Source of the DNA: Gemmatimonadales bacterium | Lineage (GTDB): Bacteria; Gemmatimonadota; Glassbacteria; GWA2-58-10 | Direction of reading: 5' to 3' | Assembly: GCA_024278175.1 (NCBI GenBank) | Contig: JAJRTS010000110.1 | Location: 1 to 64,000 of the forward strand | DNA: 64,000 bases | In this document: piece after piece, positions 24,585-33,485 of the stretch | Numbering within the stretch: the first letter of the stretch is position 1 | Layout of the letters: each line of letters opens with the position of its first letter | Translations under genes and position numbers: made by a program | The notes under the pieces: generated by a model | Seen by the model: only the letters and a program-made list of their open reading frames with translations | The model's database searches: none | What the model was told of the DNA's origin: nothing

Positions 24585-26624
24585 ATGATCAACGCCGTCA
24601 GAGTTTTTTTGCCGCTCGTGCTAACCGTTGTGCTGCTCTTTCCCGCCCCGTCCAGGGCCTCGCGCCCGCTGGAGTTTTCCGACCTGCTGCGCACCCACCG
24701 GCTGTCATCGCCCGTGGTTTCGCCCGACGGGAAGCAGGTGGCGTATGTGAGCAAAACGTTCGAGCCAGATACCTACAAAAGCAGAAGCGACATTTATCTC
24801 GTCCCTGTCACCGGCGGCGAGCCCCGCGCCCTGACCACCAACGGCCAGGGCAACAGCGCTCCGATGTTCGCGCCCGACGGCAAGGCGCTCATTTTTGCCT
24901 CCACCCGCGGCGGCAACCGCCAGTTCTACCGCCTGCCCCTGGACTGTGCGGGCGAGGCCGAGCAGATAACCGATTTCGGCACGGGCGCGCTCGGCGGTGC
25001 GCTCTCCCCCGACGGCGAGTACATTCTGTTCCACTCCAGGATTCTGGTTGACAGCAGCGAAGTGGTTTACGACCAGGACCCCGACACCCCGCGCGCGCGG
25101 ATTATCAACAGCCTGCTCTTCCGTCACTGGGACCGCTGGCGCAACGGCCGATACAGCCACCTGTTCGTCCGGAAAATCGGCGGCGGAGAGCCTCCGCTCG
25201 ACCTGACCCCCGGCAAGGTGAACTGCCCGCCCATAAGCCTGGGCAGCCGCGCCGACTACGCCGTCAGCGCCGATGGCAGGCACGTCTACTACGTGGCCAA
25301 CCGCGACCCGATGGTCGCCACGAGCACGAACAACGACCTCTGGCGGGTGGAAACGGGCGGGGGCGCGCTGGCCAAGCTGACCGCCAACCCGGCCAACGAC
25401 AACATGGTGTTGATCAGCCCCGATGGCCGCTATCTGGCGTACCGGGCAATGAAACGCGCCGGGTTCGAATCGGACCGGCAGGTGCTCTGGCTGCGCGACC
25501 TTCAATCCGGCCGGGCGGTGCAGCTTACCGCCGGGTTGGATCGCAGCGTGGACGAGGTGCTTTGGGACCCGCGTGGCCGCTGGCTCTATTTTACGGCCGC
25601 CGACGAGGGCAAGCAGTCTGTCTACCGGGTCAACGCGGGCTATGGCGACGGTAACCGCCTTGTGGAAAAGCTGACCGACAGCCGCAGTTTCAGCCGTCTG
25701 AGCTTAACCCCCGACGGCCGCAGGCTGGTGGCGTTGCGTCAGAGTTTCCATGAGCCGGCGGAGCTGGTGGTGATGAACGCCGACGGCACCGCGGCGCGCA
25801 ACCTGACCCGGCTCAACGACCCGCTGCTGGCCGAGCTGGACATGCGCCCGGCCGAGAGCTTCCGCTTCCCGGCCGAGGACGGGGTGCTGGTCCACGGGTT
25901 CCTGATCCGGCCCCCCGGGTTCGACGCGACCAGAAAATATCCGCTGGTGTACCTGATTCACGGCGGGCCGCAGGGCGCGTGGACAGAAGGGTTCCACTAC
26001 CGCTGGAACGCCCAGATGTGGGCCTCGTGGGGCTACGTGGTCGTGATGGTCAACCCGCGCGGGTCCACCGGCTACGGCCAGCTCTTCACCGACCAGATCT
26101 CCGGCGACTGGGGCGGCAAGGTCTACCGCGACCTGATGCGCGGGCTGGACTACGTGCTGGCCAACTACAGCTTTATCGACCCGGCGCGGCTGGGCGCGGC
26201 AGGGGCGTCGTTCGGCGGCTACATGATCAACTGGATCAACGGCCACACGGACCGCTTCAAGGTGCTGGTCAATCACGACGGAGTCTACAACCTGGAGAGC
26301 ATGTACGCCTCCACCGAGGAGTTGTGGTTTCCCGAGTGGGAGAGTGGCGGCGTGCCGTGGGAGAACCCCACGCTCTACCGGCTCTGGTCGCCGCACAACT
26401 TCGCGGCCAGGTTCAAAACACCCGAGCTGATTATCCAGGGCGAGCAGGATTTTCGCGTGCCCGCTGAGCAGGGCCTGATGCCGTTCACCACGCTCAAGCG
26501 CATGGGAATAGATACGAAACTGCTCTATTTTCCCACCGAGGGGCACTGGGTGCAGGATCCGAAAAACAGCGAGCGCTGGCACAACGTTATCCGCCGCTGG
26601 CTGGGCAAGTACCTTCAGCCCTGA
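24585..26624 (+). CDS. Secreted prolyl oligopeptidase-family (S9) serine peptidase
   Basis: 679 aa. Signal peptide at 1-27 (hydrophobic LPLVLTVVLLF). Residues about 40-390 form a beta-propeller with repeated SPDG-x-x-(V/L)-x-(Y/F) units (VSPDGKQVAYVS, LSPDGEYILFHS, ISPDGRYLAYRA, LTPDGRRLVALR). The C-terminal alpha/beta hydrolase (about 410-679) has oxyanion-region HGGPQGAW, nucleophile Ser in GASFGGYM, Asp in IIQGEQDFRVP and His in PTEGHWV. It cleaves short peptides, acylaminoacyl or dipeptidyl type, in the periplasm or outside. AAGGAG lies upstream of the ATG. Confidence 0.93.
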   Translation: MINAVRVFLPLVLTVVLLFPAPSRASRPLEFSDLLRTHRLSSPVVSPDGKQVAYVSKTFEPDTYKSRSDIYLVPVTGGEPRALTTNGQGNSAPMFAPDGKALIFASTRGGNRQFYRLPLDCAGEAEQITDFGTGALGGALSPDGEYILFHSRILVDSSEVVYDQDPDTPRARIINSLLFRHWDRWRNGRYSHLFVRKIGGGEPPLDLTPGKVNCPPISLGSRADYAVSADGRHVYYVANRDPMVATSTNNDLWRVETGGGALAKLTANPANDNMVLISPDGRYLAYRAMKRAGFESDRQVLWLRDLQSGRAVQLTAGLDRSVDEVLWDPRGRWLYFTAADEGKQSVYRVNAGYGDGNRLVEKLTDSRSFSRLSLTPDGRRLVALRQSFHEPAELVVMNADGTAARNLTRLNDPLLAELDMRPAESFRFPAEDGVLVHGFLIRPPGFDATRKYPLVYLIHGGPQGAWTEGFHYRWNAQMWASWGYVVVMVNPRGSTGYGQLFTDQISGDWGGKVYRDLMRGLDYVLANYSFIDPARLGAAGASFGGYMINWINGHTDRFKVLVNHDGVYNLESMYASTEELWFPEWESGGVPWENPTLYRLWSPHNFAARFKTPELIIQGEQDFRVPAEQGLMPFTTLKRMGIDTKLLYFPTEGHWVQDPKNSERWHNVIRRWLGKYLQP

Positions 26625-26651
26625 GCGGACCGCTATAAGTCAAGACAAGCT

Positions 26652-26781
26652 ATGCCCCTTGTATAAAAAGTTTTGGAAAAAGTGAGGGGGAGTGTGAGGG
26701 GGAGAGAAAAGAACCTTTTTTAAAAGGTTTTGTCTCTCCCCCTCACAAGTCTTTCAATCCTTTGATTAAATCAAAGGTCTC
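26652..26781. repeat. Interspersed repeat (family 2 right half) with a long hairpin
   Basis: It runs from ATGCCCCTTG to CAAAGGTCTC. The sequence AGTTTTGGAAAAAG and the final CAATCCTTTGATTAAATC recur, inverted, at 43391-43469. Only this copy contains the insert 26694-26746, in which GTGAGGGGGAGAGA pairs with TCTCTCCCCCTCAC around an inner AACCTTTT/AAAAGGTT stem. The hairpin follows the peptidase gene by about 70 bases and could end its transcript, though no T-run follows. The opposite GAGACC end is absent, so the element is one-sided. Confidence 0.6.
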
Positions 26782-26821
26782 AAGATCTGGTTTCGGGAAC
26801 ACAGAGGGGAGAAACGCTACA

Positions 26822-28909
26822 GTGGCGGATATGACTTTGAATGACTCATTACTGAGTAAGATCGAAAATCAATTCGACAGGGAACTGGTCGAAAAAGCGC
26901 TTGAAAACGGACAGGAACACCTGTTCGAGGGCTGGGAGGACCGCGGCGAGGCTTACCGGCGGAACCTGCTGGCCGAACTGAAAAAGATCGACTGGAAGAT
27001 AGTGGCCGAGGCGCGGCGAATCCTTTCCGGCCCGGCCGAGCAGGAGCAGTTGGGCGAGGACGAGATCGAGCCGATGATGATGCGCACGTTCGGCGAGCAG
27101 GAAGACGACCGCGCGCGCGAGTACGAGCTGGGCCGCCAGACCCTGATCGATGGCCGGGCCGCCTGGCTGATCCCCGCCGGTGGTTCGGGCAGCCGGCTGG
27201 TGAAGGTGTTAGACGAGATCTACGACTCGTTGCCGTTCAAGCGCCGCTACCGCGTGGCCGATGCCGAGATGCGCACGTTCGACGAGGCCTGCGCCAAGGG
27301 GCAGTTACCGATCACACCCGTGCTGGGTAAGAGTTTCTACGGCCTGTTTATCGAGCAGGCAGTTGCGCTTGGCGCAAGGGTCAGCCGGATGCCGGTGCTG
27401 ATTTTCATGCTCAGCGACATTACCCGCCAGGCGTCGCTTGCCACGATCACCGGCCATCCACTCTACGAGGCGGTCAAGCAGGCGGTGGTCCTGTTAGACC
27501 ACGGGGTCAACCCCGTGCTGGACAACGACGGCAGGATTATCGCCCGGGACGACCAGGGGCACCTGGCGTTCAGCGGCAACGGTAACGGCGGGCTGTTCAA
27601 GGGGATGTGGAACACGCCGTGGGACGGAGCGGAAAATATCTACAAGTGGCTCCGGAGCCAGGGGATCGAGACGGTCGGTTTCTCCAACGTGGACAATCCG
27701 GTGGCCGATATTATCCTGCCTCACATGCTGGGCAGCCACGAGCGGCTGAACGCCGCCCTCAGTTTCGGCGTGGTCAGGAAAGTGGACGCCGAAGAGCGGG
27801 TGGGGATGATTGTCAGGCTGACCGGCAAGCCCCACCTGGACAAGATCGAGTACAACCTGTTTCCCGAGGCTCTGGCCGCCAGGCGCAACCCCGACGACCC
27901 GGATCGCCTGCTGTTCGAGCACGGCGACGTCAACGTGTTCATCATGGATCTGGGTCTGATGGAACAGGTGGAGCGCCTTCCGCTCTGCCTATACCGCAAT
28001 AAGGAAATCCGCACCGAGCTGGGCCGTAAGCAGGGGGTCAAGTTTGAAACGTTCACTTTCCATATCATCCGGCAGACACCCGCGGAAACAGTGGACGTCA
28101 AGGAAATCCTGCGCCGGGACCAGTTCATGCCCACCAAGAACTCGGTGGGCCGCGACAGCCCGGCCACGGTTATCCGCGCGCTCTGCACGCGTAACATGCG
28201 CTGGCTGGCGGAGCAGGGCGCACAACTGGCCGTGCAGAGTGTGGACGACACTCTGCACGACTATGTGGCTCTCTGCGCCGAGCGGCTGATCCCCGCGGCG
28301 GCTGGAACCGCTCTGGAAACCGAGGCCGATGAGGTCCGCACCCTGGCCGGCCGGATGCGGGAGGGCGCTGAAAAGCAAGCCCCGGCAAAACTATTCGATG
28401 CCTGCCATAATCTGGCCGTGGCCGCCGACACGCAGGGTTTGACCGCGCTCAAGCTGGCCGCCGACCATGCCTACAGTATCCTTCAGCCCGGCGAGGCCCG
28501 CTCGTTTGTGGAGTTCAGCCCCGCGTTCGCCCTGGAGCAAGAGGACCTGGGCGAGGCCCGGATCGGCCGGGGCTGGGTGCTGGGCCGCGACTGCCAGTTG
28601 GCGCTCACCGGCCACCCAACGCAGGTTTCTTTCGGCGAAAATTTCCGCGTGGGTGATAACGCCGTATTCATCCTGGACGTGAAGAACGAGTACGGCCGGG
28701 TGATTATGAGTGACGACCGCCGGTTGACCCTGAAGCTCGATGAAGCTGGCAAGGCCGAGGTGGGCGACAACGTGACGATTGCCGACGGGGCCTCCGTGGA
28801 AGTCCACGTGTACGGCAGCGGCAAGCTGATTATACCCGCTGGTGCGGTAATTGAGGGTGAGCACTTTTTGGAGATTGCCGATGGGGAAGAGGTTGTGTTG
28901 AGGAGGTGA
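26822..28909 (+). CDS. UDPGP-family sugar-phosphate nucleotidyltransferase with C-terminal beta-helix-like domain
   Basis: 695 aa from a GTG start (AGGGGAG eleven bases upstream; the open frame extends 20 codons further). N-terminal helical region (about 1-110), then a UDPGP-type catalytic domain: WLIPAGGSGSRL is the nucleotide loop, PVLGKSFYGLFIEQA the following block, and VGFSNVDNPVADIILP carries the metal-binding region. A further helical insert (about 440-560) and a C-terminal left-handed-helix-like part (VGDNAVFILDV, VGDNVTIADGASVEVHVYGS) follow. The family makes UDP-sugars from UTP and a sugar 1-phosphate. Much longer than usual bacterial GalU (about 300 aa), closer to eukaryote-like UGP/UAP enzymes. 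Substrate not determined. Confidence 0.75.
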   Translation: MADMTLNDSLLSKIENQFDRELVEKALENGQEHLFEGWEDRGEAYRRNLLAELKKIDWKIVAEARRILSGPAEQEQLGEDEIEPMMMRTFGEQEDDRAREYELGRQTLIDGRAAWLIPAGGSGSRLVKVLDEIYDSLPFKRRYRVADAEMRTFDEACAKGQLPITPVLGKSFYGLFIEQAVALGARVSRMPVLIFMLSDITRQASLATITGHPLYEAVKQAVVLLDHGVNPVLDNDGRIIARDDQGHLAFSGNGNGGLFKGMWNTPWDGAENIYKWLRSQGIETVGFSNVDNPVADIILPHMLGSHERLNAALSFGVVRKVDAEERVGMIVRLTGKPHLDKIEYNLFPEALAARRNPDDPDRLLFEHGDVNVFIMDLGLMEQVERLPLCLYRNKEIRTELGRKQGVKFETFTFHIIRQTPAETVDVKEILRRDQFMPTKNSVGRDSPATVIRALCTRNMRWLAEQGAQLAVQSVDDTLHDYVALCAERLIPAAAGTALETEADEVRTLAGRMREGAEKQAPAKLFDACHNLAVAADTQGLTALKLAADHAYSILQPGEARSFVEFSPAFALEQEDLGEARIGRGWVLGRDCQLALTGHPTQVSFGENFRVGDNAVFILDVKNEYGRVIMSDDRRLTLKLDEAGKAEVGDNVTIADGASVEVHVYGSGKLIIPAGAVIEGEHFLEIADGEEVVLRR

Positions 28910-28979
28910 GGGAGCGGGCGGCAACTGAACAGGCCACGTTGGTTATCCGGCGGCGCCTCTACGTTTTAAAGGGATAAAA

Positions 28980-29648
28980 ATGTTCACAGGTCATTTCGCG
29001 GTGGGGCTGGCCGCCAAAAAACTCAGCCCGCGCACAAGCTTGCCGGTGCTGATTGTCGCCGCCATGTTGCTGGACCTCATCTATCTGCCGCTGGTGCTGC
29101 TGGGTATCGAGCACATGGCGATAGAGCCGGGCATCACCGCTGTCACCCCGCTGAATTTCTTCTACTACCCGTTCAGCCATTCCCTGCTGGCCGTGCTGTT
29201 CTGGGCGGGAGGGTTCGGTTTCGCGCACTATTTTTTTAACCGCCACCGCACGGGTGCGCTGGTTGTGGGGCTGCTGGTGGCCAGCCACTGGCTGCTGGAC
29301 CTGGTATCCCATCGCCCCGACCTTCCGCTGGTCCCGGGCGTGGAGTACTTTGTGGGCCTCGGCCTGTGGAACTCGGTTGCGATGACCGCGGTGGTTGAAC
29401 TGGGATTATTCCTCTGGGCGGTGAGGCTCTATGGCAATTACACCCGGCGTGACAGCCTGGCGGGACGGGTCTCGTTCTGGAGTTTTTTTGTCGTGCTTCT
29501 TATTATGCAGCTTATGGCCTATCAGGGCAAGCCGCCGCCGAGTGTGGAAGTCGTGGCCTGGAGCGGGATCGGAAGCTGGCTGTTCATTCTCTGGGCGCTG
29601 TGGATCGAGAAAACGAGGCGGGTACCGGGGATGCGGCCGCGGCTGTAA
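28980..29648 (+). CDS. YdjM/DUF457-like membrane-bound metal-dependent hydrolase
   Basis: 222 aa with about five to six membrane helices. The family pattern is an N-terminal TGHFAVGLAAK (His5), DLIYLP near residue 32, PFSHSLLAVL (His near 67) and SHWLLDLVSH with two His (about 101-111), which together would bind a metal. Family members are called membrane-bound metal-dependent hydrolases; substrates are mostly unknown. GGGATA precedes the ATG. It converges on the znuB-like gene with three bases between stops, and no terminator is seen there. Confidence 0.85.
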   Translation: MFTGHFAVGLAAKKLSPRTSLPVLIVAAMLLDLIYLPLVLLGIEHMAIEPGITAVTPLNFFYYPFSHSLLAVLFWAGGFGFAHYFFNRHRTGALVVGLLVASHWLLDLVSHRPDLPLVPGVEYFVGLGLWNSVAMTAVVELGLFLWAVRLYGNYTRRDSLAGRVSFWSFFVVLLIMQLMAYQGKPPPSVEVVAWSGIGSWLFILWALWIEKTRRVPGMRPRL

Positions 29649-29651
29649 ACA

Positions 29652-30506
29652 CTAATCACCGCGGCTGGTCCTGCCGCGGAGCGCCGCCGGTAGTTGAAGC
29701 AGCAGATACACCCCGGCCGCCAGCAGGATCGTGGTGGCCCCGGCGGGGAGTCCCGGCGCGTAGCTGAGAGCCAGCCCGCCGGTGGTGAACGCCACGCCCA
29801 GCAGCGATGCCAGCGCCATCATCGACCACAGCCGACGGGTAAACCGCCCGGCGATCGCCGCCGGGATCGCCAGCAGGGCGATTACCAGCACGATCCCCAC
29901 CACGCTGATCAGCAGCACCACGCTCAGCGCCACCACGCATAGCAGCAGCAGCTGGAAAAACGCTATATTCACTCCCCTCAATCCCGCGAATTCGGGGTCG
30001 AAACTGACCGCCGCCAGCCGGTTGTAATAGCCGATCACCACCATCAGCACCGCCACATCCAGACCGGCCAGCAGCCAGAGGTCGCTTTTACCCACCAGCA
30101 GAATATTGCCGAACAGGTAGTTCATCAGGTCCTCGCCGTAGCCCGGCGTACGGCTGATAAACACCAGCCCCACGGCCATGCCCACGGCCCACATCGCGCT
30201 GATCAGCGTATCCTCCCGCTCCCGCGCCCTGAGCGACACCCAGCCGATCAGCAGGGCGCTTGCCATGGCCGCCGCCAGCGCACCGTAGAGCGGATCGAGC
30301 CACTCCAGGCCGTGGACTTTCTGCAGGTAGCGGGCAACTCCCACACCACCCAGCACCGCGTGGGCGATCCCGCCGGCCAGGTAGGTTATCCTGCGGGTGA
30401 CCACCCAGGTCCCCACTATCCCGCAGGCCACACCGGCAAGCACACCGGCGGCCAGCGCGTGCTGCAGGAACTCGTATTTTGCCAGATCGGCCAGGAAAAC
30501 GCCCAT
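29652..30506 (-). CDS. znuB: Zinc/manganese-type ABC transporter permease
   Basis: 284 aa, about eight membrane helices, ABC-3 family. Typical stretches: LAAGVLAGVACGIVGTWVV (about 19), GGIAHAVLGGVGVARYL (about 46) and VVGIVLVIALLAIPAAIAGR (about 203). The ATG overlaps the stop of the ATPase gene as TGATG. Partner of the ATPase and binding protein encoded just upstream. Metal (Zn, Mn or Fe) not proven. Confidence 0.92.
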   Translation of the reverse strand: MGVFLADLAKYEFLQHALAAGVLAGVACGIVGTWVVTRRITYLAGGIAHAVLGGVGVARYLQKVHGLEWLDPLYGALAAAMASALLIGWVSLRAREREDTLISAMWAVGMAVGLVFISRTPGYGEDLMNYLFGNILLVGKSDLWLLAGLDVAVLMVVIGYYNRLAAVSFDPEFAGLRGVNIAFFQLLLLCVVALSVVLLISVVGIVLVIALLAIPAAIAGRFTRRLWSMMALASLLGVAFTTGGLALSYAPGLPAGATTILLAAGVYLLLQLPAALRGRTSRGD

Positions 30507-31279
30507 CAATCCCGCCCTCCGTGATCGTGCTCATGCCCGGTGTGGACGACAAGGCGCATATCGCCGCCGTAGAGCTCACCCACCAGCTTCTCGCTCACGT
30601 CCTGCGTGTCGTGGATATCCACGCTGCCTTTCACGCACATTACCCTGTCAACAAACCCGGAGACTATCATCAGGTCGTGGGAGACAAGCATGATTGTCAG
30701 CCGCTCGTTAAGCCGGTGCAGCAACTCGTAGAGTTCCCGCTCGGCCTGAATGTCCAGGTGGCTGGTGGGTTCGTCGAGCAGCAGCAGCTCGGGCTCGGTG
30801 GCGATCATCCTGGCGATCAGCACCCGCTGGCGCTGGCCGCCGGAAAGCTCCGCGAAATTTTTTGCCGCTGAATCCACCATGCTCACAGCGGCCAGGGCAT
30901 GGCGCGCCGCTTCACGGTCGGCCGCACGGTAGTGGCCCGGGAGCAAACCGGCCTTGAGCCGGCCCATCAGCACCACGTCCAGCACGGTCACCGGGAACAG
31001 GGGGTCGAATTGAGGGTTTTGCGGAAGGTAGCCGATCCGTGGACAGGACAATTCCGGCTCATCGCCGAACAGGCGCACAGTGCCCGTGTCCGGGCGCTCC
31101 AGGCCCAGCAGCAGCTTGAGCAGGGTGGACTTGCCGCCGCCGTTGGGGCCGACCACGCAGATGAACTCTCCGCGATGCACGCTGAAACTCACCTCGCGCA
31201 GTACCGGCGCTCCCCGCTGTCCCCGGCTGTCCGGGTAGGAAAAACAGACTCTATCCAGTTCTATCAATACTTTGTTCAT
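30506..31279 (-). CDS. znuC: Zinc/manganese-type ABC transporter ATPase
   Basis: 257 aa. Walker [10 protein letters not shown] (about residue 42), Q-loop in [15 protein letters not shown], signature LSGGQRQRV (about 151), Walker [13 protein letters not shown], and H-loop in MLVSHDL. The C-terminal tail ([12 protein letters not shown]) is rich in His and Asp and could hold metal. The start is placed at MNKVLIELD; the long open frame upstream overlaps znuA and is not expected to be translated. A 19-base gap separates it from znuA. Confidence 0.92.
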   Translation of the reverse strand: MNKVLIELDRVCFSYPDSRGQRGAPVLREVSFSVHRGEFICVVGPNGGGKSTLLKLLLGLERPDTGTVRLFGDEPELSCPRIGYLPQNPQFDPLFPVTVLDVVLMGRLKAGLLPGHYRAADREAARHALAAVSMVDSAAKNFAELSGGQRQRVLIARMIATEPELLLLDEPTSHLDIQAERELYELLHRLNERLTIMLVSHDLMIVSGFVDRVMCVKGSVDIHDTQDVSEKLVGELYGGDMRLVVHTGHEHDHGGRD

Positions 31280-31298
31280 CGTTGTCCCGACCTGTATT

Positions 31299-32150
31299 TC
31301 ATTCCTGCCGCTCCAGCGCCCCGGCCACCTGTCGCGCGATTTTTTCCATGTTGTCAACGTAGTCGGCCGCCAGCGGGTCGAGCCGCACCACCCGGCATTC
31401 CAGCGCCCGGCTGAGCGCATCGGCCACGGGCGAGGGGAACTCCGGCTGGACGAACAGGGTGCGTACCCGCTCACGGCGCATTCGCTCGATAAGCGCGGCC
31501 AGTTCCCGGCCCGCCGGCTCCCGGCCGCCATGCTCAACCGCCACCTGATGCAATCCGTAGGCGTCGAGAAAATAACCGAACGAGGGATGATAGACGTAAA
31601 CGGAGCGTCCCCGGTAGGGCTTCAGCATATTTTTTATCAGTTCATCGAGGCTGTCCAGCTCCCCGGCGTACCGGGCAAAATTAGCCCTGAACGCAGCCGC
31701 ATTCTCCGGAGCGACCGCCTCCAGCGCCCGGAGGACGTTGGCCGCCTGCACTTTCGCCAGCGCGGGGGCCAGCCACGTATGGGGATCGTCGCTATCGCCG
31801 CCCGCGATCGAGCGTCGCACGATACCCTCGCTGGTATCGACAATCTTCAGAGCACCGAACAGCTCGGCCAACCGTCCCACCAGCTGGTCCTCGTAGGACA
31901 CTCCCGCCCGGAAAAACAAGCTGGCTTCACCAAGCCTGGCCACCGCGCGCGGCGAGGGATCGAACGAGTGGGGGTTCTGCCCCCGGCCCAGCAAAATCTC
32001 GACTTCCACCGCGGGACCGCCCACCCTGCGGACGAACTCCAGCTGCGGCGGGATACTGACAAAGGTGCGGATTGGCCCGCAACGCGCCATGTCGGCAAAA
32101 CACGAGACAGCCAGCGCTAATATCAAAGGCAGGGCGGTTATAACCTTCAT
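31299..32150 (-). CDS. znuA: Periplasmic metal-binding protein of the ABC transporter
   Basis: 283 aa. An N-terminal signal with LALAVSC suggests a lipoprotein. Cluster A-I binding protein: the likely metal His residues lie in NPHSFDPSPRAVARL (about 62), DPHTWLAPALAKVQAANVL (about 122) and YHPSFGYFLDAYGLHQVAVE (about 187), and a later Asp/Glu region LFVQPEFPSP. There is no long His-rich loop as in typical ZnuA, so Mn or Fe cannot be excluded. Its ATG overlaps the stop of the CopG-like gene (ATGA). Confidence 0.9.
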   Translation of the reverse strand: MKVITALPLILALAVSCFADMARCGPIRTFVSIPPQLEFVRRVGGPAVEVEILLGRGQNPHSFDPSPRAVARLGEASLFFRAGVSYEDQLVGRLAELFGALKIVDTSEGIVRRSIAGGDSDDPHTWLAPALAKVQAANVLRALEAVAPENAAAFRANFARYAGELDSLDELIKNMLKPYRGRSVYVYHPSFGYFLDAYGLHQVAVEHGGREPAGRELAALIERMRRERVRTLFVQPEFPSPVADALSRALECRVVRLDPLAADYVDNMEKIARQVAGALERQE

Positions 32151-32425
32151 TGCCCGCCGCTTTCCGGATGGCCGCACACCAGATGAACCTCGTGGCATTC
32201 GTTGCATTCGGTCAACTCGTGATCCATGCGGAAATCGTCCCAGTGCTGCTTCTGGTCAGGGCTCAACACTCCGCTGCCCTGGCAGAGGGGACAGACGTTT
32301 TCCAGAGAGCTCAGGATCGCCCGGCGGATAAACTCGCTGCGGTTGGGCAGCTCTCTGAGTACATCCAGCAGGGAGCTGTCCACCTTGAAAGTGACTATTT
32401 CCTGTTTTGGTTTTTTCCCGGCCAT
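32147..32425 (-). CDS. CopG-like ribbon-helix-helix regulator with a Cys/His metal-site tail
   Basis: 92 aa. Residues about 8-45 (EIVTFKVDSSLLDVLRELP, RSEFIRRAILSSLEN) are a ribbon-helix-helix DNA-binding domain. The tail has CPLCQGSG (Cys46, Cys49), then HELTECNECHEVHLVCGH with three Cys and three His, enough for one or two zinc-type sites. First gene of the znuA-znuC-znuB operon with a 4-base overlap, and AAGGAG before its ATG, so it is probably a metal-sensing autoregulator that replaces Zur here. NikR shows that RHH proteins can sense metal, but this tail differs from NikR's ACT domain. Confidence 0.75.
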   Translation of the reverse strand: MAGKKPKQEIVTFKVDSSLLDVLRELPNRSEFIRRAILSSLENVCPLCQGSGVLSPDQKQHWDDFRMDHELTECNECHEVHLVCGHPESGGQ

Positions 32426-32640
32426 CGGTAATCTCCTTGCAGACCGTGTGTGCTGTCCTCCGGCTCAATCCCGCAGTAAATATTACCACGTAATACCACA
32501 ATGTCAAGCCGGGATCTACTCCAAATCATAGACCGGCAGGCCGGACGGTCCACTGTGCTGTTGCATTTTACCCAGCTCGCTGATATGCTGAAGCATGTAA
32601 AAACAAAGAGAAAAACCCAATCCGAGCAGGAGATGTTGAC

Positions 32641-33405
32641 GTGGAGCCGCAGTTCAAGGAATACTTCCTGGCGCGTTGGAAGAAATACTTCCCCGGCGCG
32701 GCTTTACCATTGATTTTCTTCTACACCGACAACCCCGCCGGCGTGGAGATAATGCCCGAACCCAAGGGTTGGCGGTGTTTTATCTCCGAGCTCGCCAAGG
32801 TTCGCCGCGGACGTTCGATTGCGCTGGGCACCTCGGCCCTGCCCTGCCGTGGAGCCAAACGCTATCTTGGATTCGCCCTGGAGTCATCCCCGAAATTCGA
32901 CTACTTCCTATCCTGCGGCCTCGAGGGTGAGATCGAGGGGGAGCGCTATAAGAAATCCCCCGAGCTGGTGCGGCGGTTGATGTACGATTCCAAGGACCTG
33001 CCCGCCCCGACGCGATATATCGTGTTCAAGCGCTGGGACGAGCTGGCCGGGGGCGACGAGCCGGAGGGAGTTCTCTTTTTCGCCCACGCGGATATTCTCT
33101 CCGGGCTGTTCACCCTGGCCAATTTCGACCGCCCGGACGCCGAGGGAGTCTATGCGCCGTTCTCCTCGGGCTGCGGTTCGATAGTGCGGCTGGTGCGTCT
33201 GGAGGCGTAGCGGGAGCATCCGCGGGCCGTGCTGGGGATGTTCGACGTGTCGGCGCGGATGTCGGTGAGCGGAAATCTGCTCAGTTTCGGCGTGCCGTTT
33301 GGCCGGTTCCGCCAGTTGGTGGAAAACATGGACGAGAGTTTCCTGATCACCGATTCCTGGGATAAGGTGCGCAAGCGGATCGCGCGGGAAGCAGCCGAAA
33401 AGTAA
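32641..33405 (+). pseudogene. DUF169 family protein interrupted by an in-frame amber codon
   Basis: The GTG-started frame encodes 189 aa and stops at TAG (33208-33210), but the same frame continues without a break to TAA at 33403-33405. Before the stop: family stretches SALPCRGAKRYLGFA, FKRWDELAGGDEPEGVLFFA and CGSIVRLVRLEA. After it: REHPRAVLGMFDVSARMSVS and NMDESFLITDSWDKVRKRIA, which look like the normal DUF169 C-terminus; together about 254 codons, near family length. Likely a recent nonsense mutation (one base change) or a sequencing error. TAG is an ordinary stop elsewhere in the window. DUF169 function is unknown. Confidence 0.8.
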
Positions 33406-33485
33406 TGAGAATGCCGGTGTGGACAATTGTTATTTTGCCGCCACATCCTTGTGGCGCTGAGAAGCGTGTTATTGCGGGTACGCTT

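Noticed and set aside
30506-31537. N-terminally extended ABC ATPase of 343 aa
   Set aside because: The extra 86 codons overlap znuA in another frame and are Arg/Trp/Ser-rich; the ATPase domain starts normally at MNKVLIELD.
33208-33210. TAG as a pyrrolysine codon
   Set aside because: TAG ends several intact genes here (lldP, MFS, GH20), no pyl genes are visible, and a point mutation is the simpler explanation.
32641-33210. A complete short DUF169 protein ending at TAG
   Set aside because: The frame continues 64 codons with sequence that looks like the family C-terminus, so the gene is better described as interrupted.
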